A DNA stretch of 38,189 nucleotides from Candidatus Gastranaerophilales bacterium (GCA_947624935.1 CANQML010000008.1:1-38189), one strand, 5' to 3'; numbered from the stretch's first letter, positions 22,854 through 33,009 are shown. A program made the numbers and translations. Notes: generated by a model from the sequence alone, not told the origin.

Positions 22854-25800
22854 ATGTCAACAAAATTGGGAACCTTAACGCTAGATTTGGTTGCAAAGAT
22901 TTCTAACTTTGTTGGACCTATGGATCAAGCTGAAAAGAAAACAAAAGGTTTTAGTCAAGCTATTGCGGAGAATTTTAATGTATCTACGCTTGCTGCAAAT
23001 GCACTAGGAGCTGCTTTTTCTGGTGTAACCGTAGGTGGGTTAGCTGTATTTACCAATCAGGTAATCAGCACTGGTAATGAAATTAAAAAATTATCTCAAC
23101 TTTCAAATGCATCAACTTTTGATTTTCAATTTTATGCTAAGGGTGCTGAGACAGCGGGTATCAGCATGGATTCATTTGCTCAACAAATGAAAGACATGCA
23201 AGATCGTATTGGTGATTTTCAGCAGACTGGTGGTGGTCCATTAGCAGATTTTTTTGCAAACATTGCACCATTGGTTGGTGTGACTATTGATCAGTTTCAA
23301 AAACTATCTGGTCCAGATGCTTTACAGCTTTTTTATAGTTCTTTGGAAAAAGTCGGTGCGACTAAAAATGATATTAAATTCTATATGGAATCTATTATCT
23401 CAGATTCATCGCTACTGATTCCTTTATTGGAAAATGGTGGTGAGGGTTTTGAAAAATGGGGGCAAGCAGCAAGTGATGCAGGCGCAATTATGTCTGATGA
23501 GCTTATAGGTGAATTGGCGTTAGCTAAAGAAAATATTCAGCTGCTTAATCTTGGGGTTGAGGGTGTTAAGCTAAATTTAATTAATGGCTTGGTTCCTGTG
23601 GTTCAAACAGTTGCTAGTAATTTGGATGTGGTGGGTGTGGCTGTCGCTACTGTAGCCACAGTCATGACTGCAAAAGCCGCCCCGGCATTTATTCTAGGGA
23701 CTGCTGAGGCTACACGTTATCAGCTTGCATTAGCTAGAATGTCAGCTCAAGCAGCTGGAACCACCACTACATTAACAATTTTGAGTGCTGCTACTCGCAG
23801 TGCTTTGGGTTTGTTGGGCGGGCCAATTGGCTTGGCTTTAACGGTTGCAACTGTTGCAGGTAGTTATCTTTTATTTCGTGATAATACCGATAAATCTACG
23901 GTATCTTTGCGAGAAAATAATGAAACTGTTGAACAAGCCATTCAGAAATATAGTGATCTAGATAAAATTAAACGTGCTGCACAATTGGTCGAAGAGCGAG
24001 AAAAGCTAGAACAACTTTCAGATTCTTATGAAGCAGCAAACTCCAAACTTATCTCATATACGTTAAACATGGTGCGTAATGCAGATATGTCTTCTGATCA
24101 GGCAAAAGTATTTTCTAGTCTTGTTATGGATTACAAATCAGGCAAGATTACTTTAGAGGAGCTTTCTAATGCTGTCTCTAAAAATACAGCATTAAACAAT
24201 GAAGAAAAAAATGCTTTTGTTAAAAAAGCAGCGAGTGTTCGTGATGCTTCTAATGAGGTTAATAAGCATAAAAATTTAGTTTCTCAGATGATTGAGCGTG
24301 ATAAACAATTCATTAAGATAAATGATGATGTTAGTAACTCTATTGATCGTCGAGGTGCTGCGCTACTTAAATTAAGTCAGAAAGAACGTGATGTTTATAA
24401 TTCAATTGGACAACAATTGGAGCGCGAAAGCTATATTAATGCGAATGTGTCCCAAGGTTTTATGTCTCGAGATAAGGCTGAGTATTTTGCTGATAGAAGA
24501 GCTGAGGCGGGCATCCCTTATTCAAAACTTCTGACGAAAGAAATGTATGTTCAATTTGAGCAAGGTTATAAGCTTCAGCAACAAATTGAGCAGCGACAAG
24601 AAACTGAGAAAAAGCTTACTGAAGAGAAAAGAAAACAACTCGAAATTGCTGAAAAAACTGTTAAATCACAAACGATTGATTCTGTAATTGCGAGAGGGGA
24701 AGGTAACTATAACTCTGTTAATCTCGGTGAGAAATATGGTTATAAGTCTAGTACTAGAAATTTAAAAGCCATGACAGTTGGTGAAGTTCTAGCTGCTCAA
24801 GCAAGAAAAGAATTTAATGCAGCAGGCAAGTATCAGACTATTAGCTCAACACTAAGGGGAGCTGTTGATGCTGGTATTGTATCTACTGCTGAAAAATTTA
24901 ATGAAGAGGTACAAGAGCGAATAGTTCAAAATTATCTTTTAACAGCCAAAAAAGGACGTAAATCACTTGAAGATTATATTAGTGGTAAAAGTAATGATTT
25001 GGTTGGAGCTAATATTGATGTGGCAAAAGAATTTGCATCCGTAGCGCATCCAGCAACAGGAAAATCCTATTATGCTGGCGTGGGCAATAATAGAGCGTCA
25101 ATTAGTGTAAAAGAGGCCCAAGATGCACTTATGGCAAGTCGAGCTCTTTATGCTCAAGCGATTGCATCTGGTAAGAGTGCTGAAGAAGCATGGAAATCAG
25201 CATTTAATGGCAGTTTTACTTTTGTAAAAGACTCAGATACACAAAAGGCACTAGAAGTTGTACTTGAAGCTCAAAACAAGGCAGAGGAAATAAAGAAGGA
25301 ATCTTTAGAGCGTCAAAAAAATGTCAGCCTCTTGTATTTGTCTGAAGATGAGCGCCTATTAGTTGAGCATGAAGATGCTAAAAAGGAAATTCAAGAAGCT
25401 TATGCAGGAGATCCTGACTCAGTTCAAAAATATACAAATCTTCAAAATAAGATCTATCAAGAGGCTTTAAGACAGCGAGATATTAATGAAAGAATGCAGA
25501 TGCTGAATACCCAAAAGTATTGGTTATCTGCAAGCGAATATGCTCGCCAATATTATGCGATTGTTCGTGAAGAGATCCTGAATACTCCAAGCTATTCGCC
25601 TGAGCTTAAACAAGCCATGGTTAAAGATGCAAACTTTAATCAGGGGATTGAAGAAAACTCAGAACGTGAGCAGGTTTGGGGAGATTATCAAAGCCGTTTT
25701 GGCAGTGGCACAAATGAGTATCAGCTTGATCATGACTTATTAAAAGAGGCATTAGATCAGAAACTGATTACTGAGCAAGAGTATTTTAATAAACGTGCTG

Positions 25801-26393
25801 TACTGCATGCAGAATGGGGTCAAAACTATTTCGCCGGTACTGCAGATGTATTGCGCTCAGTGCTTGGTGAAGAATCAGGTTTTTATCAAGCTGCATTTGC
25901 GATGCAAAAAGCATATGCGGTGGCTAAAGTTGCATTGAACGCACCCGAAACTTACTCAAACATATATGCCACAGTATCGGCACTACCAGTCGTTGGACCT
26001 TATCTTGCGCCTGTGATGGCTGGTGCGGCTGTTGCGCTACAGATGGCGCAGGCAGCAACGCTCGGTAGCGTTACTTTAAGTGGGATGGCTCATGACGGTA
26101 TTGATAACGTACCGAAAGAAGGTACGTGGCTACTTGATAAGGGCGAACGTGTTGTTGATAGTCGCACCAATGCTGATTTGAAAGGCTATCTGCAAGATGC
26201 TCGCAGTCAAAATGGGGGTGGTGCCAACATTGTGATTAATGTGCCGCCAGGTTACACAGCACAGCGATCACAACAGGGTGATAGAGAGGTAATTGATATT
26301 GTTGAGCGCTACATCGGCCAACAAATTCAAAACCCGAACTCTAACCTAATGAAGGGCATTACTAAAAAGACCACAGCAACAGTGAGACGTTAA
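22854..26393 (+). CDS. tape measure protein with embedded peptidoglycan-hydrolase-like domain
   Basis: 1179 aa, alpha-helical, hydrophobic segments, 'IDSVIARGEGNYNSVNLGEKYG' domain. Confidence 0.9.
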   Translation: MSTKLGTLTLDLVAKISNFVGPMDQAEKKTKGFSQAIAENFNVSTLAANALGAAFSGVTVGGLAVFTNQVISTGNEIKKLSQLSNASTFDFQFYAKGAETAGISMDSFAQQMKDMQDRIGDFQQTGGGPLADFFANIAPLVGVTIDQFQKLSGPDALQLFYSSLEKVGATKNDIKFYMESIISDSSLLIPLLENGGEGFEKWGQAASDAGAIMSDELIGELALAKENIQLLNLGVEGVKLNLINGLVPVVQTVASNLDVVGVAVATVATVMTAKAAPAFILGTAEATRYQLALARMSAQAAGTTTTLTILSAATRSALGLLGGPIGLALTVATVAGSYLLFRDNTDKSTVSLRENNETVEQAIQKYSDLDKIKRAAQLVEEREKLEQLSDSYEAANSKLISYTLNMVRNADMSSDQAKVFSSLVMDYKSGKITLEELSNAVSKNTALNNEEKNAFVKKAASVRDASNEVNKHKNLVSQMIERDKQFIKINDDVSNSIDRRGAALLKLSQKERDVYNSIGQQLERESYINANVSQGFMSRDKAEYFADRRAEAGIPYSKLLTKEMYVQFEQGYKLQQQIEQRQETEKKLTEEKRKQLEIAEKTVKSQTIDSVIARGEGNYNSVNLGEKYGYKSSTRNLKAMTVGEVLAAQARKEFNAAGKYQTISSTLRGAVDAGIVSTAEKFNEEVQERIVQNYLLTAKKGRKSLEDYISGKSNDLVGANIDVAKEFASVAHPATGKSYYAGVGNNRASISVKEAQDALMASRALYAQAIASGKSAEEAWKSAFNGSFTFVKDSDTQKALEVVLEAQNKAEEIKKESLERQKNVSLLYLSEDERLLVEHEDAKKEIQEAYAGDPDSVQKYTNLQNKIYQEALRQRDINERMQMLNTQKYWLSASEYARQYYAIVREEILNTPSYSPELKQAMVKDANFNQGIEENSEREQVWGDYQSRFGSGTNEYQLDHDLLKEALDQKLITEQEYFNKRAVLHAEWGQNYFAGTADVLRSVLGEESGFYQAAFAMQKAYAVAKVALNAPETYSNIYATVSALPVVGPYLAPVMAGAAVALQMAQAATLGSVTLSGMAHDGIDNVPKEGTWLLDKGERVVDSRTNADLKGYLQDARSQNGGGANIVINVPPGYTAQRSQQGDREVIDIVERYIGQQIQNPNSNLMKGITKKTTATVRR

Positions 26394-26864
26394 ATGTATC
26401 GTTTAGGAATTTGTCCGCTGCAAAGTGGATATAGTGTACGACGTGGCAACGGTGTAATTACATCGCAGCCACAGCGGGGGCCTGCACGTCGTCGTGTAGG
26501 CTTTAAGAACATGCCGCACATGGCAAATGTCTCATGGAATCTGAATCCAACGCAATTTGAATATCTGGTTGCATTTTGGGAGTGGCATTCGCTTTATCCG
26601 AACAATAAATTTATTGTGCCGCTTTCAATTGATAGTCGCGCACTGCAAGAATATCAATGCTTGTTTGACTTTGAGAGCGGCTTCGCAAGTAGTGTTGAGG
26701 GTAAATTCACAACCGTTTCTCTAGTGCTTGAAGTTGGTGCACAGCATCGTGATCCTGACATTGATCAGTCTCTTGTTGCTTTGGGCGGTGCCGGTTTACT
26801 TGGTCTTTATAAAAATATTGAAAAAATTCCGAATGTTTGGCTACCTGATGCGGTGGGTGTATGA
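26394..26864 (+). CDS. minor tail protein
   Basis: Position between TMP and DUF1833-like gene. Confidence 0.65.
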   Translation: MYRLGICPLQSGYSVRRGNGVITSQPQRGPARRRVGFKNMPHMANVSWNLNPTQFEYLVAFWEWHSLYPNNKFIVPLSIDSRALQEYQCLFDFESGFASSVEGKFTTVSLVLEVGAQHRDPDIDQSLVALGGAGLLGLYKNIEKIPNVWLPDAVGV

Positions 26865-27358
26865 GTAATTATTCTGATTTCTTTTTTTTTACCAAAGGAA
26901 ATATAGGTTTATTAGATTGCATTGAATTAATTCATCCATCTTTTCCAAAAACACTGCGTTATGTACGTAATAATTTGAAAGAAGCGATCATGTTACGTCA
27001 TGAAAATGGCATCAGCTATGAATACAAATATCAAGCAATGGATGTAATACCTGATCGCGTTTCATCTGATCTTGACCAAACTTTTTCTGTGAATATCAGG
27101 GATCATGAGGATGAGTTTGTACGTGCTTATCGTGCATTAAATAACAATATACCTGTGACCTTTAATTATCGTTGCTATCGTGATGATGTTTTAAGTGCGC
27201 CAATTAATGCTCGAACAGGTTATTTCATCCATAACGTTAGTCAAAACGATCGCGGTGATGTGACTTTTGAAGCCAGAGCACAGCCGCTCAACTCTGTTGG
27301 TACTGGTATCCCATACACGTTAGAAAATGCACCACTACTGCGAGGGATAATCAATTGA
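26861..27358 (+). CDS. DUF1833-like tail protein
   Basis: 'LRYVRNNLKEAIMLRHENGISYEYKYQAMDV'; position. Confidence 0.65.
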   Translation: MSNYSDFFFFTKGNIGLLDCIELIHPSFPKTLRYVRNNLKEAIMLRHENGISYEYKYQAMDVIPDRVSSDLDQTFSVNIRDHEDEFVRAYRALNNNIPVTFNYRCYRDDVLSAPINARTGYFIHNVSQNDRGDVTFEARAQPLNSVGTGIPYTLENAPLLRGIIN

Positions 27359-27657
27359 ATCTTGATGATCTTTATGATCGGCAATACACAGACACTTATA
27401 CATGCAAAGAATTTGTGGCTGAAGTGTGGCAGCGATTAACTGGTAAAGATTACTTTGAGCAGATGGCTACGCAAGACTTTGAAAAATTGAGTGAGCCGAT
27501 TAGCCCATGCATTGTTTATTGTCACAACGATCAGCAAACCTCGACACACGTCGGGGTTTTTTATTGCGGCAAGGTTTTTCATTTGCAGTTACGCAGCCCA
27601 ATTTATGTTGAGTTCGATAAGTTGATTGGATTTACAAGATTCGAGTATTACAGATGA
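27355..27657 (+). CDS. NlpC/P60-like tail-tip hydrolase (TTG start)
   Basis: 'YTCKEFVAEVWQRLTGKDY...THVGVFYCGKVFH'. Confidence 0.7.
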   Translation: MNLDDLYDRQYTDTYTCKEFVAEVWQRLTGKDYFEQMATQDFEKLSEPISPCIVYCHNDQQTSTHVGVFYCGKVFHLQLRSPIYVEFDKLIGFTRFEYYR

Positions 27658-30539
27658 TTAAAGTCAGCATCTACACCAACCCGCACGACAACACATCGCG
27701 AGAAGTTGCCGAGGTTGATGATTTACTTAAATTTTTAGCATGGAACTTTGAAAAATTTCCTGAGCATGGTTTGATTTTTCATAACTGTATTTCTGCAGCA
27801 ACCAATGTCACTCCACGACACTATGACGATATTGAAAAGTTAAAAAGGCTGCGTGGTGAGTTTTATGTCGTTGTTTATCCTGCTGACATGGGCCTATCTG
27901 CAATTATTGCGATTGTTGCGGCAGTAGTTTCCGTCGGTGTAAGTATTTATACATATGCAACAATGCCAAGGCAAAAAAACCAAGCCCAACAGTCACCAAA
28001 TAATGAATTAGTAAACCGACAAAATACCCCGCGCTTGGGTGGTCGTGTTCCCGATGTTTTAGGTGAAAATGGTGCAGCTTATCCAGATATGATTTCTGAA
28101 ACTTACACTTACTATCGAGAAAGTGATGGTGTTGAAGTAGAACGTCAGTTGCTTGCTTTATGCCGTCAGCATGTTGAAGTGTATCGGGTAAGAGAGTCAA
28201 CAACAGATGTGCGTGATATACCTGAAATGAGTGTGTCGATTTATGATCCAGGCACCAATATTACAGGCACACCAATTTATCAAGCTGGCCGTACCTTTAC
28301 TGATCTGCCAAAAGAAGTGCGCAAATCAAAAGCGATTACAGGGCAGACTTTAGATTCACCAAATGACTTTGTGATTGAGTCCAACCAACTCACATTCCAT
28401 GCTGACGGTAGTATTCAAACAACATCGAGCAGTATCAATTTCAGCACAGATTTTGTGGCTGATGAATCAATTATTGTGACTGGTGCAACCTTCGGTACTA
28501 AAGACTTCACATATAGTGGCGCTATTCTGCTGACAGATGATCGGCATGTTATTTTTGAAAGTAGCGAAGCAATAACGGCTTTTGATAAATATTTGGGTCT
28601 ACAGCTAAGTGCTGCACTTGTGACACAAGAAGTGACAAGAACACGCACAGTATATGACACGGTTTATGATGAATATAATGAGCCAGTTCAGGTACCACGT
28701 ACAGAAACCTATACGATTACAGATGTCATTGATTATTCTGGACAATATGAAGTCAACGGAATCACACGCTCAACAACAGCAACAGGCTATCGCTATGACG
28801 TAGTGCTTGCTAATGCTGCACAAGTGAATCCAAATTGGTCTGATATTGATACTGATTTTACAGTCAATGCGACAGCAATTTTAAGTCGCAATACAGGCTC
28901 AGTTTATCTTGATGATATTTATGTGATTAAGAGTGTAGCAGCAAAGAAAATCGAACTCAGATCACCCGAGGCAGTAAATGACAACTGGTTAAAGTTGATC
29001 AATTTGCCAGGTCAAAGCACTAAAGTACAAGAGTCTACTGTCACATTAGATAAGGTGAGTTCGAAGTGGGTAGGTTGGCATAATCTTTACTTAAAAGATG
29101 CTGAAGAACTGGTGTTGAATATTCACTTTCCGCAAGGCCTTTATCGCCAAAACTCAAAGGGTGGTACATCTTCGGACTGGACCAGTGCCGCTGCTGAATA
29201 TCAACTTATTGATTCAAATGGTCAGCCATATGGCTCAATTAATCGTTTTGATAAACGCTACGATGGTAAAACACGTATTTCATTTGGTAAAACAGAGCGA
29301 ATCGCGATTAGCGTCACTGGTGGCATCCGCTTCCGTGTGTGTCGAACGCGTGCTGATATTGCCAACAATGTACAAGCGACAATGAACCTGAAGGATGTTT
29401 ATCTCACCAAATCTCTAGATAAGCAGTATTACCCCGAATTTACTGTGATTCAGTCTGAGGCTATTGGCACAGACGGCTTGTATTCAATTAAGGAGCGTAA
29501 GCTTAACGTGCATTGCATGTCTAAATTGCGAGTTGATGGGGTGGGTAATCGTGTTGCCACAAAGTCGATTGATCAAATCTTTATTCATGCTGCACTAGAT
29601 CCATTCATTGGACGTCGTGAAATCTATGAATTGGATGTGCCACAGATCAAAAATGTAATGCAAGAAGTTAAGAGTTATTTTGGCAGCAATGAAGCAGCGC
29701 AATTCTGCGGAACGCTTGATGATTTAAATTTGAGTTGGGAAGAGACAGCACAGATGATTGCCAGTGCTGGCTTTTGCGAAGCATATCGCCTTGGTGTGCT
29801 ACATCGACTGTATTTTGATAAACCACAACCACAGGCCACACTGTTATTTAATAGTCGCAACAAGCTAATGGGGTCAGAAACTTGGACCTACACCAATATG
29901 ATCGACAATGAATACAATGGCATTGAGCTTGAATATACATCACCCGATGATGACACACGGATCACTTATAAAATCCCTGAAAATGGTACCGCTAATAATC
30001 CCATGAAGATTAATACCGCAGGCATCCGCTCACATGCTCAAGCGAAAACTCGGGCGTGGCGCGAATGGAATAAGATGCGATTTAAGCGGATTACATGTCA
30101 ATTTGATGGTTTTGAAGAAACGAATTTGATTAATAAATCAAATAAGATTCTGAATGTGAATAGTGTAGGTTTGACAACACAAGATGGTGAAATTATTGCT
30201 GTTGATGGTTATACATTAACACTATCTGATGATGTTTATTTCGAACGTGCAACTCAGAATATCTGCTTGCAACTCAAGAACGGTCAAGTTGATATTGTGC
30301 CTTGTGTTGCGGCAAGTGAAGAAAATCAAGTGCGTTTACTACGCATGCCCACGCACTCGCTTGTTGTTGAAAATGGTCAACTTATACCAACAGTCTACAA
30401 TTTCATTAATCCACTTGAAGCTGATAATACCGCTTTTATTATTACTGAAGTTGTGCCGCGCGATGTAAATACAAACACAGTAAAAGCTGTTAATTATAGT
30501 GATGCCTATTATCAGGATGATCATCGTTTCTTTAGTTAA
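27654..30539 (+). CDS. host specificity / TipJ-family tail tip protein with I-like N-terminal region
   Basis: 961 aa; TM segment 'GLSAIIAIVAAVVSVGVSIYTYATM' then J-like body. Confidence 0.85.
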   Translation: MIKVSIYTNPHDNTSREVAEVDDLLKFLAWNFEKFPEHGLIFHNCISAATNVTPRHYDDIEKLKRLRGEFYVVVYPADMGLSAIIAIVAAVVSVGVSIYTYATMPRQKNQAQQSPNNELVNRQNTPRLGGRVPDVLGENGAAYPDMISETYTYYRESDGVEVERQLLALCRQHVEVYRVRESTTDVRDIPEMSVSIYDPGTNITGTPIYQAGRTFTDLPKEVRKSKAITGQTLDSPNDFVIESNQLTFHADGSIQTTSSSINFSTDFVADESIIVTGATFGTKDFTYSGAILLTDDRHVIFESSEAITAFDKYLGLQLSAALVTQEVTRTRTVYDTVYDEYNEPVQVPRTETYTITDVIDYSGQYEVNGITRSTTATGYRYDVVLANAAQVNPNWSDIDTDFTVNATAILSRNTGSVYLDDIYVIKSVAAKKIELRSPEAVNDNWLKLINLPGQSTKVQESTVTLDKVSSKWVGWHNLYLKDAEELVLNIHFPQGLYRQNSKGGTSSDWTSAAAEYQLIDSNGQPYGSINRFDKRYDGKTRISFGKTERIAISVTGGIRFRVCRTRADIANNVQATMNLKDVYLTKSLDKQYYPEFTVIQSEAIGTDGLYSIKERKLNVHCMSKLRVDGVGNRVATKSIDQIFIHAALDPFIGRREIYELDVPQIKNVMQEVKSYFGSNEAAQFCGTLDDLNLSWEETAQMIASAGFCEAYRLGVLHRLYFDKPQPQATLLFNSRNKLMGSETWTYTNMIDNEYNGIELEYTSPDDDTRITYKIPENGTANNPMKINTAGIRSHAQAKTRAWREWNKMRFKRITCQFDGFEETNLINKSNKILNVNSVGLTTQDGEIIAVDGYTLTLSDDVYFERATQNICLQLKNGQVDIVPCVAASEENQVRLLRMPTHSLVVENGQLIPTVYNFINPLEADNTAFIITEVVPRDVNTNTVKAVNYSDAYYQDDHRFFS

Positions 30540-30555
30540 ATTTTAAGATTAATCC

Positions 30556-30584
30556 AGCCCTCAATTTGAGGGCTTTTTTATTGG
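30556..30584 (+). terminator. hairpin with TTTTTTATTGG tail before the fiber gene
   Basis: AGCCCTCA-ATT-TGAGGGCT. Confidence 0.65.
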
Positions 30585-30592
30585 TAAATGGT

Positions 30593-32623
30593 ATGGCTAT
30601 TTTTGATCAAAATACATTTATTGCACTTGAACGAGATATCAGTGATATCGGCAAAGCAAACAACGAGAAGGTGATTGTTAAGCCGCGCATAGGTGCATCA
30701 TATAAGTCACTACCACTCATTGCGCAAGAAGCTGAGCAAAAAGCATCTCAAGCGATTGAAAAAGTGATTGAGCATGGTATGGTACGCGGCTTTGTAACCG
30801 AGGCTTTATTGAAGGCTTGGAAACCTAACTTTGATGGTGCACGCGCTAAAGCGGATGACACGAAGAAAATTTGGCGTTGGGAGTTGACCAGTGCTGCAGG
30901 TGCAACACAAATTACAGGGAACTGGGTTGATACTGGCCTGAGTGAGCTTGATCAAGCTAAATTATACACAGACAGTAATCCAATGTTTCAAGCTCTGCAT
31001 TTAACTGTGGATATGAATCTTGATGATGTTCTGACAGATGGTCATTACTCTGCTAAAGCAACTGAAGCAAGCGTTGAACGTAACTATCCCGTAGCTGAAG
31101 CTGGACATTTGGAAGTCGGGCGGATCGGTGCTGCAAGTCGATATCAAAGATATACAACTTTATCAGGCAAGATCTTTGTTAGAACAAAGTCTACGAACTG
31201 GGGTGATTGGAAAATTCAGGGGATGGATTTAACGCACCCCAAAATTTCATCATCTGTATTGCCAGCGAACACTGATTTAAACAACATTACAACGCACGGC
31301 ACTTATTCTTTTGTTACAACAAACGCATTAATCGAGTTGAATTTTCCGTTCAAAGACAATGGTACTTTAGTTGTTGAGCGGGCGGGTAATGCTAGTTTGA
31401 CGCAAATAGCTTATTGCATGGCCGGTAGAACTTACGTGCGCTTTCGTTCTGCATCTTGGGGCTCTTGGATTGAAATACCAACAGCAAACAGAATCATGGC
31501 ACTTGTTGGTGAATCTCCAAAAATCACAAGCAATCTACTGCCCGCGAACACTGATTTAGATAATCTAACGACGCATGGCGTTTATTCTTTTTCAAGTGCA
31601 AATGCCGATCCAGCATTAAATTTTCCGTTAAAAGACAGTGGAACGCTTATTGTTGATCGACTTGGTAATGTAAGTTTATCTCAACTGGCTTTGTGTTTAA
31701 CCGGGCGCATGTTTATGCGTTTTAAATCCACAAATTGGGGTGCCTGGGTTGAGATTGCAACTGTAAATAATTTAATTGAAACTATTAAATTAGAGAGCAA
31801 CAAACAAGCTAAAGATCGTTTATCTGTGCCCGATCTTGCTTCAATTACGTCAAGCTCATATGTTGTTATTCCTATTGACCCAATGGGAAATCCCCTTAAC
31901 CCCTTAATTTCTAAAAACCCATCGCGATCTTTACCGCCCGCATCACTAACTAAAACAATGACTGTGCTGCTTGCTATTGAATCAGGTGTATCGCTTGATA
32001 CACAAGTGAACATTCTTGCAGAAGATATTGTCACGGGCTCAGGATTTAATTTTTTTAAAGAAGACGAAACGGTAACTCTACGTGATTGCTTATACGGCAT
32101 GATGCTGCCATCAGCAAATATTGCAGCTTTAGCTGTGGCGCGTACTATTGGGGGTACTGTAGATAATTTTGTGGTTCAGATGAATCAACGTGCTCAATCG
32201 CTTGGCATGATTAATACCGTATTTAAAAACCCCACAGGGTTGGCTGCAACGGGTCAGATTACCACAGCTAATGATTTCGCTTTATTGACGAAGGCGGCAT
32301 TAGATAACCCTATTATGCGTAGTATTTGGGGGCAGCATAGTTACAGTTATGTGGCATCCGGAGAGACACGCACAATAACGTCAAGTTTAGTGGCTGTGCA
32401 GAACTATGAGCTGTGGGTGTTAGGCGGTAAGACAGGAACACTCGGATCTATTTGCAATCAAATGACAGCAATTAGATTGCCAAATAACTATACGGGTCTT
32501 GTAGTTCAAATGAATGCACCGGATTCAGAGAGTCGAGCAAATGATGTAGCTGCATTGTCGCTTTATAGTATTAATAAGTTTTGTTACCCATCGCCAAATC
32601 AAATTTTAGAGACAGTATACTGA
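30593..32623 (+). CDS. tail fiber with three knob-like repeats and C-terminal serine DD-peptidase (S11/PBP5-like) domain
   Basis: Repeats 'LPANTDLNNITTHGTYSF...WGSW'; SLTK, SAN, KTG motifs with S11-like order. Confidence 0.85.
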   Translation: MAIFDQNTFIALERDISDIGKANNEKVIVKPRIGASYKSLPLIAQEAEQKASQAIEKVIEHGMVRGFVTEALLKAWKPNFDGARAKADDTKKIWRWELTSAAGATQITGNWVDTGLSELDQAKLYTDSNPMFQALHLTVDMNLDDVLTDGHYSAKATEASVERNYPVAEAGHLEVGRIGAASRYQRYTTLSGKIFVRTKSTNWGDWKIQGMDLTHPKISSSVLPANTDLNNITTHGTYSFVTTNALIELNFPFKDNGTLVVERAGNASLTQIAYCMAGRTYVRFRSASWGSWIEIPTANRIMALVGESPKITSNLLPANTDLDNLTTHGVYSFSSANADPALNFPLKDSGTLIVDRLGNVSLSQLALCLTGRMFMRFKSTNWGAWVEIATVNNLIETIKLESNKQAKDRLSVPDLASITSSSYVVIPIDPMGNPLNPLISKNPSRSLPPASLTKTMTVLLAIESGVSLDTQVNILAEDIVTGSGFNFFKEDETVTLRDCLYGMMLPSANIAALAVARTIGGTVDNFVVQMNQRAQSLGMINTVFKNPTGLAATGQITTANDFALLTKAALDNPIMRSIWGQHSYSYVASGETRTITSSLVAVQNYELWVLGGKTGTLGSICNQMTAIRLPNNYTGLVVQMNAPDSESRANDVAALSLYSINKFCYPSPNQILETVY

Positions 32624-32645
32624 TCGAAATGCATAACAAATCGTA

Positions 32646-32680
32646 ACCTGAGCTTCAAAGTCTCGGGTTTTTTATTGCCC
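32646..32680 (+). terminator. hairpin with TTTTTTATTGCC tail
   Basis: ACCTGAG...CTCGGGT then TTTTTATTGCCC. Confidence 0.6.
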
Positions 32681-32691
32681 AAGGAAAAAAT

Positions 32692-33006
32692 ATGGCCACT
32701 TTTACTATTCACACGTTAGCACCGGATCAGCATCTAACATTGCGTCAATTTGGTAAAAAACATGCATTTACAAACAATGATATTCCGGAGCCGCATTCGG
32801 TATTTTTAACCCGAGATGGCAATGGCTATTGTCACCAATCGGTTGGCACTGGCTCTGTCAAAGTTCAAGGCTCAAACAACGGCATTGATTTCTTAGACGT
32901 TGTTGAACTTACAAATAACGATGCTGCAAATATCATGCATTTTTGGCGTTTCTTAAAAGTCACAACGACTGGCGACATCCAATATCATCTAGTGCGAGGT
33001 TTTTAG
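32692..33006 (+). CDS. hypothetical tail-associated protein
   Basis: 104 aa ORF with SD (AAGGA). Confidence 0.6.
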   Translation: MATFTIHTLAPDQHLTLRQFGKKHAFTNNDIPEPHSVFLTRDGNGYCHQSVGTGSVKVQGSNNGIDFLDVVELTNNDAANIMHFWRFLKVTTTGDIQYHLVRGF

Positions 33007-33009
33007 AAG

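Noticed and set aside
27904-28203. Antisense ORF within TipJ
   Set aside because: Shadow ORF with His/Leu-rich composition typical of reversed coding sequence
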